A stretch of 64,000 bases of DNA from Dendrophyllia cribrosa (taxonomy: Eukaryota; Cnidaria; Anthozoa; Scleractinia; Dendrophylliidae): contig JAJLRJ010000014.1 in assembly GCA_024195265.1 (NCBI GenBank), forward strand, positions 15,359,959 through 15,423,958. The letters run 5' to 3'. The position numbers and the translations under genes are program-made. Shown one piece after another: positions 10,970 through 22,584 of the stretch; position 1 is the stretch's first letter; each line of letters starts with the position of its first letter. Under the pieces are notes generated by a model that had not been told where the DNA came from, ran no database searches, and was given only the letters and a program-made list of their open reading frames with translations.

Positions 10970-11290
10970 AAATCATACCGTCCAGAAGGACGTCGGACAC
11001 CTTATTGAGACTTATATAACGTAATATCGACACTTAGAATTTTATTTTCAATAAATTTTTAAGTGTAAAAAAGAAAATCTAAAGTCCCCATTCAGGATTG
11101 AACCTGTGACCTCAGCTAGGCTTTGGCTTACATAGACTACCGTACCACTGTACCACCTAGCTTCTCGGGTTGCTTAGTTCTAAATTTAACTATATAAACT
11201 GCTAACCCCAACCTCAACTGAAAGCTGACCAGTTACTCCGTTATACAAGTCTCAATAAGGTGTCCGACGTCCTTCTGGACGGTATGATTT
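10970..11290 (-). mobile_element. Inverted-repeat element containing a tRNA-like Pol III promoter
   Basis: Perfect or near-perfect terminal arms of about 44 bp (10970-11014, 11246-11290) surround a tRNA-like region on the minus strand. Box A TGGTACAGTGG is at 11155-11145 and box B AGGTTCAATCC at 11105-11095, spaced as in tRNA genes. This is a SINE-like body. A second, internally deleted copy is at 55532-55735. It is not a tRNA gene: no full cloverleaf was found. Confidence 0.6.
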
Positions 11291-11305
11291 GGACTTGACC
11301 TGTCT

Positions 11306-11341
<36 letters not shown>
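11306..11341 (+). repeat. 36-base G run
   Basis: Uninterrupted run of 36 G just beside the glycosyltransferase exon 1 donor. Its length in the assembly should be treated with caution. Confidence 0.9.
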
Positions 11342-11343
<2 letters not shown>

Positions 11344-11416
11344 CTTTGACCGCCATTTAGGAAACGGAGAAAGCCCTGGGGTCGAGGTCGGAAGATGCAG
11401 CTATTCACGCACTTAC

Positions 11417-11749
11417 CTTATCTCCAGTACAGTGTTTCCACCACGTGTCCCGTATCGCCTGCCTTCTGTCAAATCTTTGCGGTGCAGTTTGAACAATAAT
11501 CAGTAGCATAACTTTCTTCTTGTTGACTCCCAAGTCTTCAAAAGCCATAATTGGAATAAGATTCACGTTGGCTTTTGTTTCTGTTTTATGATGGACTGCG
11601 TCAGGATTGGAATCAATTGTCCTCAGCGGTTCTGTAATCTGTCGAGGTATAGTTGAATATTGGACGTAGATTACCAGCACCATTGTACATGCAAATGCGT
11701 AAGCAAACAGCGCCGGGATCATCAAGTGTTTACACCGCATTGTGAACAT
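11417..11749 (-). CDS. GT31 beta-1,3-galactosyltransferase-like, exon 1
   Basis: First coding exon, 111 codons, from ATG at 11749-11747 to a strong donor (AAG|GTAAGT). The protein starts with a short basic cytosolic tail, then a membrane anchor at about residues 11-28 and a stem, as expected for a type II Golgi enzyme. The catalytic domain begins with MLLIIVQTAP (residues 81-90) and RRQAIRDTWW (95-104), the first conserved block of GT31. Joined to exon 2 the protein is 362 residues, normal for the family. A second in-frame Met is three codons downstream of the first. The promoter should lie in 11750-12200, where no clear core element was seen. Confidence 0.85.
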
Positions 11750-12222
11750 TGGCGGTCTTCTTGGTTCCGCTACAAACAGTCGGACTACATTCGTTCCATT
11801 CGCAATGGTCCTACGGTTAAAAAAAGTACAATCGAGCAGTTAGATATCAGGTCACCCCAAAACACCACTTTGCTATTATCTTGAAATTGGAAGAAACCAT
11901 CGCCAAAAGCGATAGAAGCAAAAAATAACGGCTAGAAAAGTCTTTTTTTTTTACAAGAATGCCAAATTTGATTTCTTGACCAGCTGTCAATAAATCAAAT
12001 TTCATGAACTGCAATCCACTTCATAGACACACCTTGCAAATTATACGCGCTCCGCGCGCGGTCATCGCGAACTCTTATGGCGTCGGACGGGAGTTCATCT
12101 GCTACGTAAACCTTTTGTAAAGTTGTTCTGTCGCCAAGATCAAGAGAAATAATTTGTATCCTATGCGAGAAGAAGTCTAAAACTCGGGTAACCGACGGAA
12201 GCTATTTCATTCGCCGACCCCC

Positions 12223-12253
<31 letters not shown>

Positions 12254-12690
12254 AAAAAAGCAGAGAGTAGAAGAAGTGCTCGGTTCAACATTTGTCAGAC
12301 TGACTTTGTCAAGACAACAGAAAGCTTGTAACGACAAGACTGCGACATTGGCGAAGTAAATAGAGTCAGCGAGGAAAAATTCACCAACATCAAAGTTCTC
12401 TTGGCTGAAAAGCGAGGACAAACAGTAACTGATCACAATTCAAACAATACAAGACCTTTTAGCTAATTTTACAAAATAAAAAATCACAAAATGATCACCC
12501 AGGCCAACTTGAAACCGAATACTTTTATAAGCGAAAAAAACATCTTGAGAATATAAGTTTTTTCTTTTATGATGGAGCACGGATCGTTCAATGAGTTCAA
12601 TGATACAACTGTCGGTCGATGACATACATGTACGGTGCAATTTCAAAACACAGTCTTTCTCGAGAAACAGGTCTCTTTGCCGATAAATAT
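11750..12690. other. Upstream flank of the glycosyltransferase, no gene recognised
   Basis: Contains the likely promoter or 5' untranslated region. A short CG-rich patch (GCGCTCCGCGCGCGGTC) lies at 12048-12064. A run of 26 C followed by 16 A is at 12218-12259. Confidence 0.4.
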
Positions 12691-12919
12691 TGTACCTTCG
12701 GGGGTGTCTCCAGTATAACAGCTCTAGCGTCTTAAGATTACTCTTAATATACCTAAACCCAGATATCAAATTAAAGCTTATAGAGCTGGCTATCTAAATA
12801 TGGAAACCATTTGGTAATAAAATAAATTGTCGAATTTTTTACGACGTCTAAATTCGAACGTCCGAATCAGCTTTAAAACGCTATAACTCAAAGCGATTAT
12901 TGTATTTTGCTAATTTGAT
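12691..12919 (+). repeat. Left half of a repeat split by a younger insertion
   Basis: 12691-12919 matches 54767-54998. The continuation of that repeat (54999-55210) is found at about 16443-16670, so one repeat copy has been split by about 3.5 kb that includes the CACTA-like element. Confidence 0.7.
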
Positions 12920-13253
12920 TTGTTCTCGGGTTTCCGGACACGAAGCGCTAAAAAAACGTGTCGGAGATTTCCCATATTCAATTGCAGTGAAAAGTTACAG
13001 AATATTTTCGAAAAATGGAGAAAAAAAATTGGGTGTTTCTTGGTGTTGCGGAAACTATTGTTGGTTAGCTATTGTGTTGTGGTGTGGGTATTGTTTACTT
13101 TCTTTTGAATCTTTTGTTTTACGTCATTTGGTGATCGCAACACCAAGAAACTGCCAAAAAATTGGAGTGATCGCACGGAAATGGCTCTTGACGAAAAAGT
13201 TTCCGGAAATAAGAAATTCGCCGACACAATTTTGTTGATTATATGTTAGCCTA

Positions 13254-16200
13254 CACTGGATGAAATAATGGATTTGACCACATTTGGCTCTAGGACAAAT
13301 ATGAGACAAATCTGATGTTACATTTGTCCTGGTCGCGAAGACGACAAATGTGTGACAAATATGTTATCATATTTGTCCCTGATAAATGCAAGACAAATAC
13401 TGTTTGAATATGAAGCCATATTTAGTTCAAGGACAAATATTAGACAAAATAGACAAATGTGTTGAACGTCATGCGAACCCTATTTCACCCCACGGAGACC
13501 TTTTTTTACTCACGTCTCCGCTTGTATGGTCTATTCAGTTTCCCTAGTTTGTATCTCTAGGAAGATCACGCAGATTTGGGCATTTTTTGTCTGGATCGAA
13601 AGTGTGATTTTTACTAATTGGTAGAGAGGCTCATACAAGGAATTATGTGACATTGTACAAGCCATACAGCTGCCTGAACTGACTGTTAACTGCTGTGGTA
13701 CTGTTAGTATTTCATTAGTAAAAACCCAAGTCAATGTCCCACATTAGACTGTCGAAAAGAGAAATGTCATTGTATCAAAAGTAAATAAAAAATATAGAAC
13801 AAGGACAAGTTAAAAATTAATTTCCACAATATTGTATTTTTTTAGGATTTCCCTGGAAATGATACTATACACTGTATAAGACTATCAGTATTGGTAATGA
13901 ATGATTACAACATAAAGGAGCAATGAAAATTTAGACCATCAGTACTATTGGCTCAAAATTACATCACAAACAGAACTAAATGAAAATAATAATTATCTTT
14001 CACTGCAAGCTATTTAAACTTTGTTTCAGTCCCACCTCACTTTACAGACACTCGCTCATGTGTATGGCACAGTGTGTGTGCAGCCTGTGCTCATACATTT
14101 GCATACAATGTAACCTGCATAATGTGTTACAAGTTACTATGCAATTGACACTATGGCAAGCTGGATTTTTGGTATCTTGCTGAATAATAAAACAATAAAT
14201 AATATCATTATTGGAATTATCCTGATTGATCTTTTAGAATGTGTAGTTCCAGAAAAAATCCATACCCTTCCCATGGAAGGTCATTGGAAATTCCAAGGGG
14301 GAGGGGGGACTTAAAAGCCAACATTTTAGAAGCAAAGTATGAAGCTAAACTGGAATTTCCTGGGGGGACGGGGGCGCTAAACAAAAAACCTTCCGTGGGG
14401 GAGTATGGATATTTTCTGGAACTGTACAATAAAATTATTGTCTCAATATCTAGCCAAGTTGGTCTACTGTGTCATCGGCAAATTATCAAGCAATGAAGTA
14501 ACTCAATTAAACTGTACAACCATAAGAGAAATAATTTTTGAGTCCAACTCAGTTCTTACATGTGCATGCCTTGTACATGTAGTAAGCAATACAAGAGCTA
14601 CATGTAGGTGATGCACAATTTCAAAAATAATCAGTATAAACTTAAGGTTTCAAAATCAGCCAGATACAAGGTCCATTTGAGATAGCAATCATGATCAACA
14701 TTGATATTCATTTTGTAATTTCTGGCTAAAAATAACCATACAGTGGTTGGGTGTACAATGTCTGTGATAAATTTGGCACCTGAAAACACTATTCCATGAT
14801 CATTTCCAGTAACATTAGCAGGCTGTTAATTTGTCTGTTTGTAAAGGCCCTGTCACACTATTTAGGTTTTGCATCTGATTTGAATAGGTGGCGTGAGTTT
14901 TACAAACCAATTACAGAGTGTACGTACACTGTAGTAAAGCAAAACCAAAGCAATTCCAGATTTACTTTTGATCCTCAATTGAAAACCACTTTAAAATAGT
15001 TTGTGCTTATCACTGCAAAGTTTTATGATAAGATGAACTGTGAAGTGCATATGATCATGAGGCTAGATCTCGCTACTGGTGGTTTGTTTAAATCAACTAC
15101 AGCTGTAAGTCCTCTAGTAAACTATTTGAGACAAGATAAAAACATTCAGAAATATTAGAAGATCATAATTATAATGTACACAAGGATGGATGGTCATAAT
15201 TTAACCAACAAGATGACAACAGCCTTGTGGTGTCACAAAAAAGGTTAGGGCAGTTTGTGCACAAACATGATTTATGATGCTAAGAACTCATCCAGTTGGT
15301 GCTTTGTCATGAATGTACATTGTAGAGCTGAGTTTCCGTCGCAGTATATTCTGTAGAAATTTAAGTGTGGAGCTTGCTCTATCATTCTTTTAAATAGTCA
15401 AAGACCACCCAAAAGTAGCCTGATCTATCCTATAGGTCCATTTGAAGCCAGTGTAAGAAATTCCTTGCAGTCTTGTTTTCCTAGTGTAAATTTGGCTTAA
15501 GATTGCTGTTTTTCATTTGCTTGGTTCTGTTGGTCAGTCAATTTCTTAAATTTATTTTGAAAAAGAGAATTCATGACTTGATTACTGTAGAAAAAAAGGT
15601 ACTTGGCACTGGTGTAAATAAATCAAGTAAGGTTTAATGTAACTTTGAATCAATAATTTGTAAATGTCTATAATGTTTTGTAGCCTTATAATTTTTGGTA
15701 AACCTTTCCTTTATTTAAACTAAATTGTTGTTAACAACACTTTTTAATGAGAGTTATAGTTAAATAGAGTTATATAGTCTGTGATAGATTTGGTATTTCA
15801 ATAGTGTTATAATATTTTTATTGTAAAAAAAAATATGCAAGAATTTTAGGTTTAATTGCAAATAAAACAGTTGTCAACCTACTTTCATGTGTTGAATTTC
15901 TTTTTGACTAACTGGCACTCATCATTTCGTGTGAATGTATATGGAAGTTTTAAGCGTATAAGCTGAAAAATTTACCATTAACTTCAATTTAATTAAAATA
16001 TGTTAGTTTTTTAAGACAAGATCACAGATACTATACTTTAATTAGTGTCATGAAACAACGCAAAAAGGCAGGGCAGAATTTTGTTAAAGGAAGTTAAGTG
16101 TACCCCAAAATTTGAAAAGCCCATATGCCCCTGAAAATTAAAATAATTGAAGATGACATTTGCTCCGCATTTGTCCTTTCAAATGTTGTCTTTAAACACG

Positions 16201-16420
16201 TTTGTCTGCATTTGAACGGAACAAATGAGACATTTGTCTTGCATTTACATCATATTTGTCCATGTTTGTCACTAGAGCAAATGCATCATTATCCTATTTA
16301 TCCTCAGGATAAATACCATATTTGTCTCTCAATTAAATATGGACAAATATGACAAATGTCATATTTAAACCATATTTACACTACATTTATCTTATGTCAA
16401 ATCTGAATTTTCGCCCAGTG
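13254..16420. mobile_element. CACTA/EnSpm-like non-autonomous element
   Basis: Ends CACTGG(A)... and ...CCCAGTG with imperfect repeats over about 25 bp (shared GATTTGAC). They are flanked by CTA at 13251-13253 and 16421-16423, a 3-bp target duplication typical of this superfamily. Inside each end are clusters of (G)ACAAATATG/ACAAATGT words (13298-13460; 16140-16400) in opposite orientation, which resemble the subterminal binding repeats of CACTA elements. No transposase was found in the 2.7-kb AT-rich interior. Confidence 0.6.
14243..14427. mobile_element. 185-bp inverted-repeat element nested in the CACTA-like element
   Basis: Arms of about 38 bp begin GTAGTTCCAGAAAAAATCC and end with TTTTCTGGAACTGTAC. 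The words TTCCAGAAAAAATCC recur beside the C run at 16957-16989, so this family may seed G/C runs. Confidence 0.65.
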
Positions 16421-16442
16421 CTAGCTTCTGTCCAAATTTGAA

Positions 16443-16690
16443 GAAAATCGAACAAATTGCCTTTGAGTTGTAGCTCTTTAAAGTGTCCCCTACAAGCGAA
16501 AAATTAACTTTGAGAAAACAGCGCTTAGAAAAACATATCGCTTCATAAACAAACTCCGCCCACAAAAGTTATACCGTCATTTCTCCGTCAATTTTCACTA
16601 TTTTTCGATAATTATTTTTGGATGAAAGTTCATTCTGCAAACTTTATTTTGACGCCAAAAAAAAAATTCAACAAGAGGCTACACTTAGCC
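16443..16690 (+). repeat. Right half of the split repeat
   Basis: Matches 54999-55210 and continues the copy interrupted at 12919. Confidence 0.65.
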
Positions 16691-18720
16691 TATACTCATG
16701 CGCAAGAGACTCTAAGACGCGCGATTGAAGTTACCAATTTTTCTGTGCTCGCTTTTAATATTTAATTTATTGATTCCGATCAAATCCACACTCGTCTATA
16801 ACTTTCCAAGCTGTGAATTATTTCTGTTACATTTGAAAAGACTACTTAAAAAAATAGGCAGTAGATGACATGCTGTAAAAAGAAATTTGATAATCAATAT
16901 AAAGATTTAGTTTTCCTGTGTTACTTAATCGCATGCAACCAGTGTAAAATGGGTTATTCCAGAAAAAATCCCCCCCCCCCCCCCCCCCCGACGGATGTAA
17001 TATTTTTTTACCCCTCCCCCGCCCGGATTTCCCGGCCAGGCCGACCAACCCTCGCACCTTGATTTTTAACCCAGATACCCCCTCCTGCCCAGATGGCCAT
17101 TAACTTTTTGTAGGCCCTAAATAAACAGGAAATCGCATTCAGGAGATCCGGGATTTTTTTAAAGATTTCAAATCTTTGGTGAGAATTGCTATGAATTGGT
17201 CAAACATTTTGTAAATAAACGTTGCGTGACGCATTCACTAAAATCTTTCCGTGATTTTAAGACCAAATCGAAATGAAATGTTTCCATAACTTAAGGCTGG
17301 TTCTTTAAAAAAATGCTTTGATTTTGTCATCTATAATAAGTTTTTTCCAGGCTTCACAGTTTCTTCAAAGTGTTGTCGCAAATACACAATTTTGCTTTAT
17401 GCAAATTTTATGTCAAATGTAATTTGATAGCAAGCTGTTTTTAAATTTTTTATATGGCCACTGAATCCAAAATATATTTTCTATAAAAGGTCGAAACTTT
17501 TGAATGAAACTCATATTTCCTTGAATGAAAATGTCTTTCCTTTGATTAAAAGAGTCAAACACCTTTCAGAATTCAGTAATTTTCTGCTTCTAGAAGTCTT
17601 GGCGATTTGTTGTATCCTAATTACTGCGAGGAACCGGCTAGCGTCTGCGAAAATATAATAAACATCACAAAATAATTCAATTCAGCAACCTATTTTTATT
17701 ATGCTTTCTAAAATCGCCGACTTTTCCTGTGTAATAGAATGCCAATCTTATCCGGAAAAATGATTCGCATAATGCTTTCGCTAATAAAAAAAAAACAGTT
17801 CTGAATGGTCAAAGGTACAGAAATGAAATGCTGGCGGCGTTTGAATCATGAGTTCGGATAGCTCATGGTCTGCAAACAAACACTTCGATTCAGAGCTCGA
17901 TTTTTCACTAAAACCTTTTTCCAAACCACGAAAGCACCTAAAATAATCTTTGAAAACAATACTTGGCCACAATTGGTGAAAGCTGTGCTTGGTAAAGTAG
18001 TAAAAAGAACGAGAAAGCTCCGTTTACCTTTCCCACGGATCCAAATTAAGCGCGCACGTACAAACAGAACTTCCTTGACAATCGAGTCGTCTAATCCGAA
18101 GCTATCAGAACTGTCTCATCGTACAGCAATCGGGTGAACTTGGCACAACTTCGCGCTTCGGAAAGTCGTACTTACTTACACAGGCGACAACATAGTGGTT
18201 ACTAGTAACCTAGTGACCACAAAAAGTAATAAAGTCAGTAAAAATCGACATTAATATGACACGCATTCCCCAGTCCATAATCCACAGAAGTCCAGTCCCA
18301 AAGTCTAAATTTTTTATTAAATCTGATGGGTTGAAGTAACGACGCTGTTTTGCCGTGTGTTTCTGTTGTTCTTTCTTGAAAAAAGTCTTGAAATTACTCA
18401 CCACAGGCAGCGAGGACTGCTCCGATACAGACATTACAAAGAATCGGCAGTAAAACGGGAAATAAATTGCGAGTGCGAGAGATCGATCTTTGACATTTTT
18501 GCCTCGGAAGAACTCTGATTAAAAATAGCTCTTAGTTTTTTCAGAATCGCGACAAATTCGGCTTCAAGTTGTATGCTGTGTATAAAAGCAACGTTCACCT
18601 ATGTGGGAGAAATACAGGACTGACTTATACACCAATAAGACCAAATGACGGAAAATATTTGTCATGCGCATGCGTATCAAACATTTGTTTTATACTTCAA
18701 TGTACCATAAGAAAAGAAGC
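16690..18720. other. No gene recognised
   Basis: AT-rich sequence with a 20-C run at 16970-16989. Short open frames at 17865-18137 (+) and 18434-18210 (-) show no family I know. The latter could be a first exon but lacks a clear donor. Confidence 0.4.
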
Positions 18721-20225
18721 AATTTAAATTTTAAAAATTTAAACAAGATAAGAAGACGTCCGACATGGAGAATTCAGTCATCGTACCTGCAAACCACGTT
18801 ACTATTGAATGTTTTATAAATGAAGGCTGTACCACAATGAAGCCAGTCATTGTTGTGAAGATAATATATGCCTGACGTGAACATTACTGATGTGAGTAGG
18901 GTTGTAGGAGACGCTGTCGTGACACTTCAGTAACGATGTTTTGCCGGAAGTGAGAGTAGCCGGAAGTCACTAAACCGGAAGTGTAAAAATCAAAGCTGTG
19001 AACCGGAAATACACAATTTAAAATATGCGTGAATAAATTTGCATGCAAAATCGTGACACAAAAAATAAAAATAATAAAAAGAAAAACGAAGCCCATTTTA
19101 TAACTCATGCCGCTACGCGCATGAGTAATAAATTTTCGATCTGAAGGTACACGGTAACCTTAAGTTCGACTAAGATTCGACGTTTGCCCCAGGCCTGACT
19201 TATCATACTGACTGCAACTTTGTTATTTATGGATGGTTTTCATTTTCGTTAGCAGTTTGTTTTCTGGCTATTATAGCAACCCAGAGAAAGGATGTTGCAG
19301 GGAATGCCGCAAATAAAAGAAATTAATTAAGAAATTCTTGAAATACAGCTAAATTTTCTTTATTACTGTTTCTGTTCAGTTCAAAGATTCAAAGGACCAC
19401 TGATTTGCATCCTCGCTTTAGAAAAGTCTTTCAACCGAGTGAAAAATATTTGTTTTGGTTTCGCACATGGACGCTTAGCTGCACGGCCAAATAATTCAAA
19501 AAGCTACATCCCCAAGGCAATGTTGCTGATATGAAGAACCTCCTGTTGATAGATATGCCGTGCTTTGAATGGTTTGATGAATCCATTGAAGTGTTATGCA
19601 ATCAGAGGAGTGGAGTTAATGACCCCGGGGGGAGGGGGGGGGGGGACTTTGCAAATTTCTTGGTGGGGGTGTGCCGCTGGGACTCTGAGACCCTCTGAGA
19701 CCGTTTAGCTGCATTTTGCAACTCTATTCTAGACTAAACATCGAAAACCCCTGCCCTATCCTAGACCTATTCCAGACTTGCTATTTTCCAGAAATTCGTT
19801 TACTATCACAGTTATTAGTTAACAGGGGTCAGTAAAAATGCCGTACTGCCCGCCGTACCGATTTTTAAATGCCATTTGCGATATTTGCCAGTAAACAAGT
19901 TGTCTAGACTAAATTTTTTCACGCAACTGATCAGTTTCTATTCTAGACCAAAAATCTCTGATAACTATACCCTATCCCAGACTAAACTGCCTAAAAACCA
20001 TACCCTTCACAGCGGCACATACCTATATAGCTCATATATGGAATTCCCCCCCCCCCCCCCCCCGGATTAATGACGAACCGTACGAGAACTGGCGACAGTC
20101 CTACTGATTGCTGAAATGCCTACGACAAAATCTTAACCGGATTAAATAATCATCAACAACGTAGCAATAATTAACAATCGTTAAACTAAAATAGCGAACC
20201 ATATATTCAAATGGCAGAGTAGGAT
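18721..20225. other. No gene recognised; degenerate repeat 19620-20075
   Basis: 19620-20075 is bounded by a G-rich run and an 18-C run (20046-20063) and carries scattered CCCTATCC(T/C)AGAC words also seen at 58770-58850. It looks like one repeat family with homopolymer edges. A short frame from 18765 resembles a receptor N-terminus but is only 36 codons. Confidence 0.4.
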
Positions 20226-20229
20226 CATT

Positions 20230-20752
20230 CTGTCGCTTTTTAAGGACAACGGTAACGCAATTTTTCCGCTTTAAAATAATTAAAGGATTTTAAACGGGAT
20301 GAAAGAAAGCTCATTAAGTTTAACATTGATGACAACTACAAGACATGTTTCGACCTCTTTTCATGGAGTATCCCTGTTCATTCGAAACAAAGGATTCGCA
20401 CCTAGCGCGCTAAAAATCCCCCACAAATATTTGAAGAACGCGACGTTAAACGTCGGCTTGGTCCTAAAATCGGGGCTCTGGCTTGCTATGATCTCAGGAC
20501 GAGTTGTCCCTCATTTCTCATATTTCGGGAAACTCGAGCAGGCGATCACGCTAGCGAGCGCGAAAATCGTCTTTCGCGAGAAGACGCAATGTGCGTGAGC
20601 GGGGAGCTCCGCGCGTTAAGTCTGCCATGCGCGTTCGCTTGGTCGCCTGCTCGAAGTTCACACCAAGCGCGCTAATAATCCCCCACAAATATTTGATGAA
20701 CACGACGTTAAACGTCGGCTTGGTCCTAAAATCGGGGCTCTGACTTGTTATG

Positions 20753-20760
<8 letters not shown>
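20230..20760. repeat. Two partial copies of a dispersed repeat separated by a small element
   Basis: 20270-20490 and 20655-20755 share the word GACGTTAAACGTCGGCTTGG and match 24885-25160 and 32950-33225. Between them 20529-20660 is a GC-rich inverted repeat with GAGCAGGCGA(T/C)CA ends. A 23-G run follows at 20764-20786. Confidence 0.65.
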
Positions 20761-20786
<26 letters not shown>

Positions 20787-21331
20787 TGGGGGGGAGGGGG
20801 GAGACAAGGCAAGAGACCATGGCTGGGGTCCCCAACCCCCCGGGGGTTCGGTTCAGGTTACGGTACGCGTCCTACTAGAATTCTTTCAATTTGCCGACGT
20901 TAATATATTGCTAGGTCAACTACGCTCACTCAGTCACCAAGCGGCTGACACTGGCTAAGTTTTTCTTGTCTTGTCACATTATCCTTCTTTCTTACCATTT
21001 ATCATTTATATTTCCTTCTGCTCTTGTTCAGTTGCATGCGCATTTTTCACGAAAGTAGCTGCCTTCCGTACACGTGATCATGAATGTTTGTTTTACGACT
21101 GGCTGAGTGGCTTTATTAGTACATACCGCAATTAGAATTATAACATTTTCCCTTTGATTACTGTTACAGTAGCAATGACTTCTGTAACAATGCAAGGACC
21201 ATTGGACAAACAGTAGCAAAATGTAGCTGGATCTTTGTGCAGATCAGGATCAGCAATGAACTAAATAAAAAAACTTCAACATGCAAGGCTGATCAGACAG
21301 CAAATTCGTTCGATTTCTTTTAATAATATTT

Positions 21332-21373
21332 GCCCGATATTTCGGTTAGACAAAACTAACCTTCATCAGGGGC
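21332..21373 (-). ncRNA. Type I hammerhead ribozyme-like motif, minus strand
   Basis: Reverse complement of the 42-nt motif at 21463-21504, identical in sequence. It has the same core, stem II and stem I. Function is inferred only. Confidence 0.55.
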
Positions 21374-21462
21374 CAAGAAAGCTAAGTCAAGAAGGAAACA
21401 AACGGTTACAATATTAAAATAAAGATATAACCGTTTGTTTCCTTCTTGACTTAGCTTTCTTA

Positions 21463-21504
21463 GCCCCTGATGAAGGTTAGTTTTGTCTAACCGAAATATC
21501 GGGC
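21463..21504 (+). ncRNA. Type I hammerhead ribozyme-like motif, plus strand
   Basis: Core CTGATGA at 21467-21473, stem II GGTTAG/CTAACC (21475-21480, 21487-21492) with a 6-nt loop, GAAA at 21493-21496, and stem I GCCC/GGGC (21463-21466, 21501-21504). Predicted cleavage is after C21500. Stem III is reduced to A21496-T21499 with a 2-nt loop, as reported for Penelope-like elements and retrozymes, which act as dimers. One extra A (21474) sits between the core and stem II and may affect activity. Confidence 0.55.
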
Positions 21505-22069
21505 AAATATTATTAAAAGAAATCGAACGAATTTGCTGTCTGATCAGCCTTGCATGTTAAAGTTTTTTTGTCAAAGTAGCAATCTAGTGTAAAATCATCC
21601 ATTGTCATGAAAGTCAACAATTTCAGTTGTGCACAAGGTTTTTTATTTTAAGAATTTACTGCTGTGAATAATCTCAGTGGTATTTATGATGAATGTCTTT
21701 GTTTCGTTCGAATAACGGTTTCAAGGTTGCCAGAAAACAAACACGGCTGCCAATCGCTGAAAATAACCTCCAAAACGCCATTCTATCGCGCATGTGTGTC
21801 CAGGGATATCTACGCCCGCCCCGCCATTAAAGGCGGAGAAGGCCCTGGGGAGGAGGTTGAAATCGAGTGACAAAAGAATATCGACCACTTCCGCTTTCAG
21901 TTTTTGATGTTTTTAAAAGTGCTACATACGGGAATTATGTTGATGCTTTCAGTTCGGTGACGTCTAACTCCTTCAGTGAACAGTATGTTGGTTTATCATT
22001 GGTGATAATTCGATAAACGAAAATGTAACTGACTCCCATGTTGTCTTAATGCGCGAAGCTTGGGTTTCA

Positions 22070-22240
22070 CTGGCGACAACAGCATAAGCATAAACGGAAG
22101 CATGTAAGAATTGCGTCAACGAACAAGATTGATCCAAATATGCTTATGCTTATATGCTTATGTCGGGCTCGTTTTCAGTGGACATAAGCTATATAAGCGC
22201 TGTTATGCTTCCGCTTATACATATACTTATGTCGCTAGTG
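22070..22240. mobile_element. Inverted-repeat element with GCATAAGCATA words
   Basis: Ends TGGCGACAACAGCATAAGC and its diverged reverse complement around 22205-22240. Interior repeats of ATGCTTAT. Non-coding. Confidence 0.6.
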
Positions 22241-22584
22241 ACAACAGGCTTGTCTGTGTTTTAGCAACTTCAGCTAAGTCGTGAGGCTGTTTCTGCACAA
22301 ACACGGACAGCCCAACGACAACTTTTACTTTCATAATTCAGGGATAATTGTCAGTAGTTTGCGTTGCTATGTAGTCCAGCCTATCGTTTCGGTCAGTTAT
22401 GAGAAGAACTTCTCGATACGTACATAAATTAAAAGTCAACTAAAGTGAAAAATACACATGTTTGGAAAATATTTTTTTATAATCCCAAAAACAAAATGAT
22501 AATATTCCCATGATCCCGATACACTGTAGCCAGATGTCATTTTGTCGGTCAAAACATTAAATCAAGGTTATATTTAGAACAGCT

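Larger units (their letters stand above)
6868..11416 (-). other. Intron of the glycosyltransferase gene
   Basis: A 4.5-kb intron with donor GTAAGT (11416-11411) and acceptor AG (6869-6868). The junction is between codons (phase 0). It contains at least six repeat insertions, listed separately. 7700-8000 holds nothing recognisable. Confidence 0.8.
21265..21569. repeat. Long perfect inverted repeat, about 140-bp arms
   Basis: Arms 21265-21404 and 21430-21569 are nearly identical inverted copies around a short AT-rich loop. Each arm carries one hammerhead-like motif, so a transcript from either strand would contain one motif in sense. Confidence 0.9.

Noticed and set aside
11060..11180. A tRNA gene on the minus strand
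   Set aside because: Boxes A and B are present, but arms of a cloverleaf do not pair convincingly and it is enclosed in a repeat with a second decayed copy.
18210..18434. First exon of an unknown gene on the minus strand
   Set aside because: Looks protein-like but there is no clear splice donor, no recognised family and no following exon within the window.
18765..18875. Receptor N-terminal exon (MENSVIVPANHV...)
   Set aside because: Only 36 codons, and no transmembrane continuation could be found.
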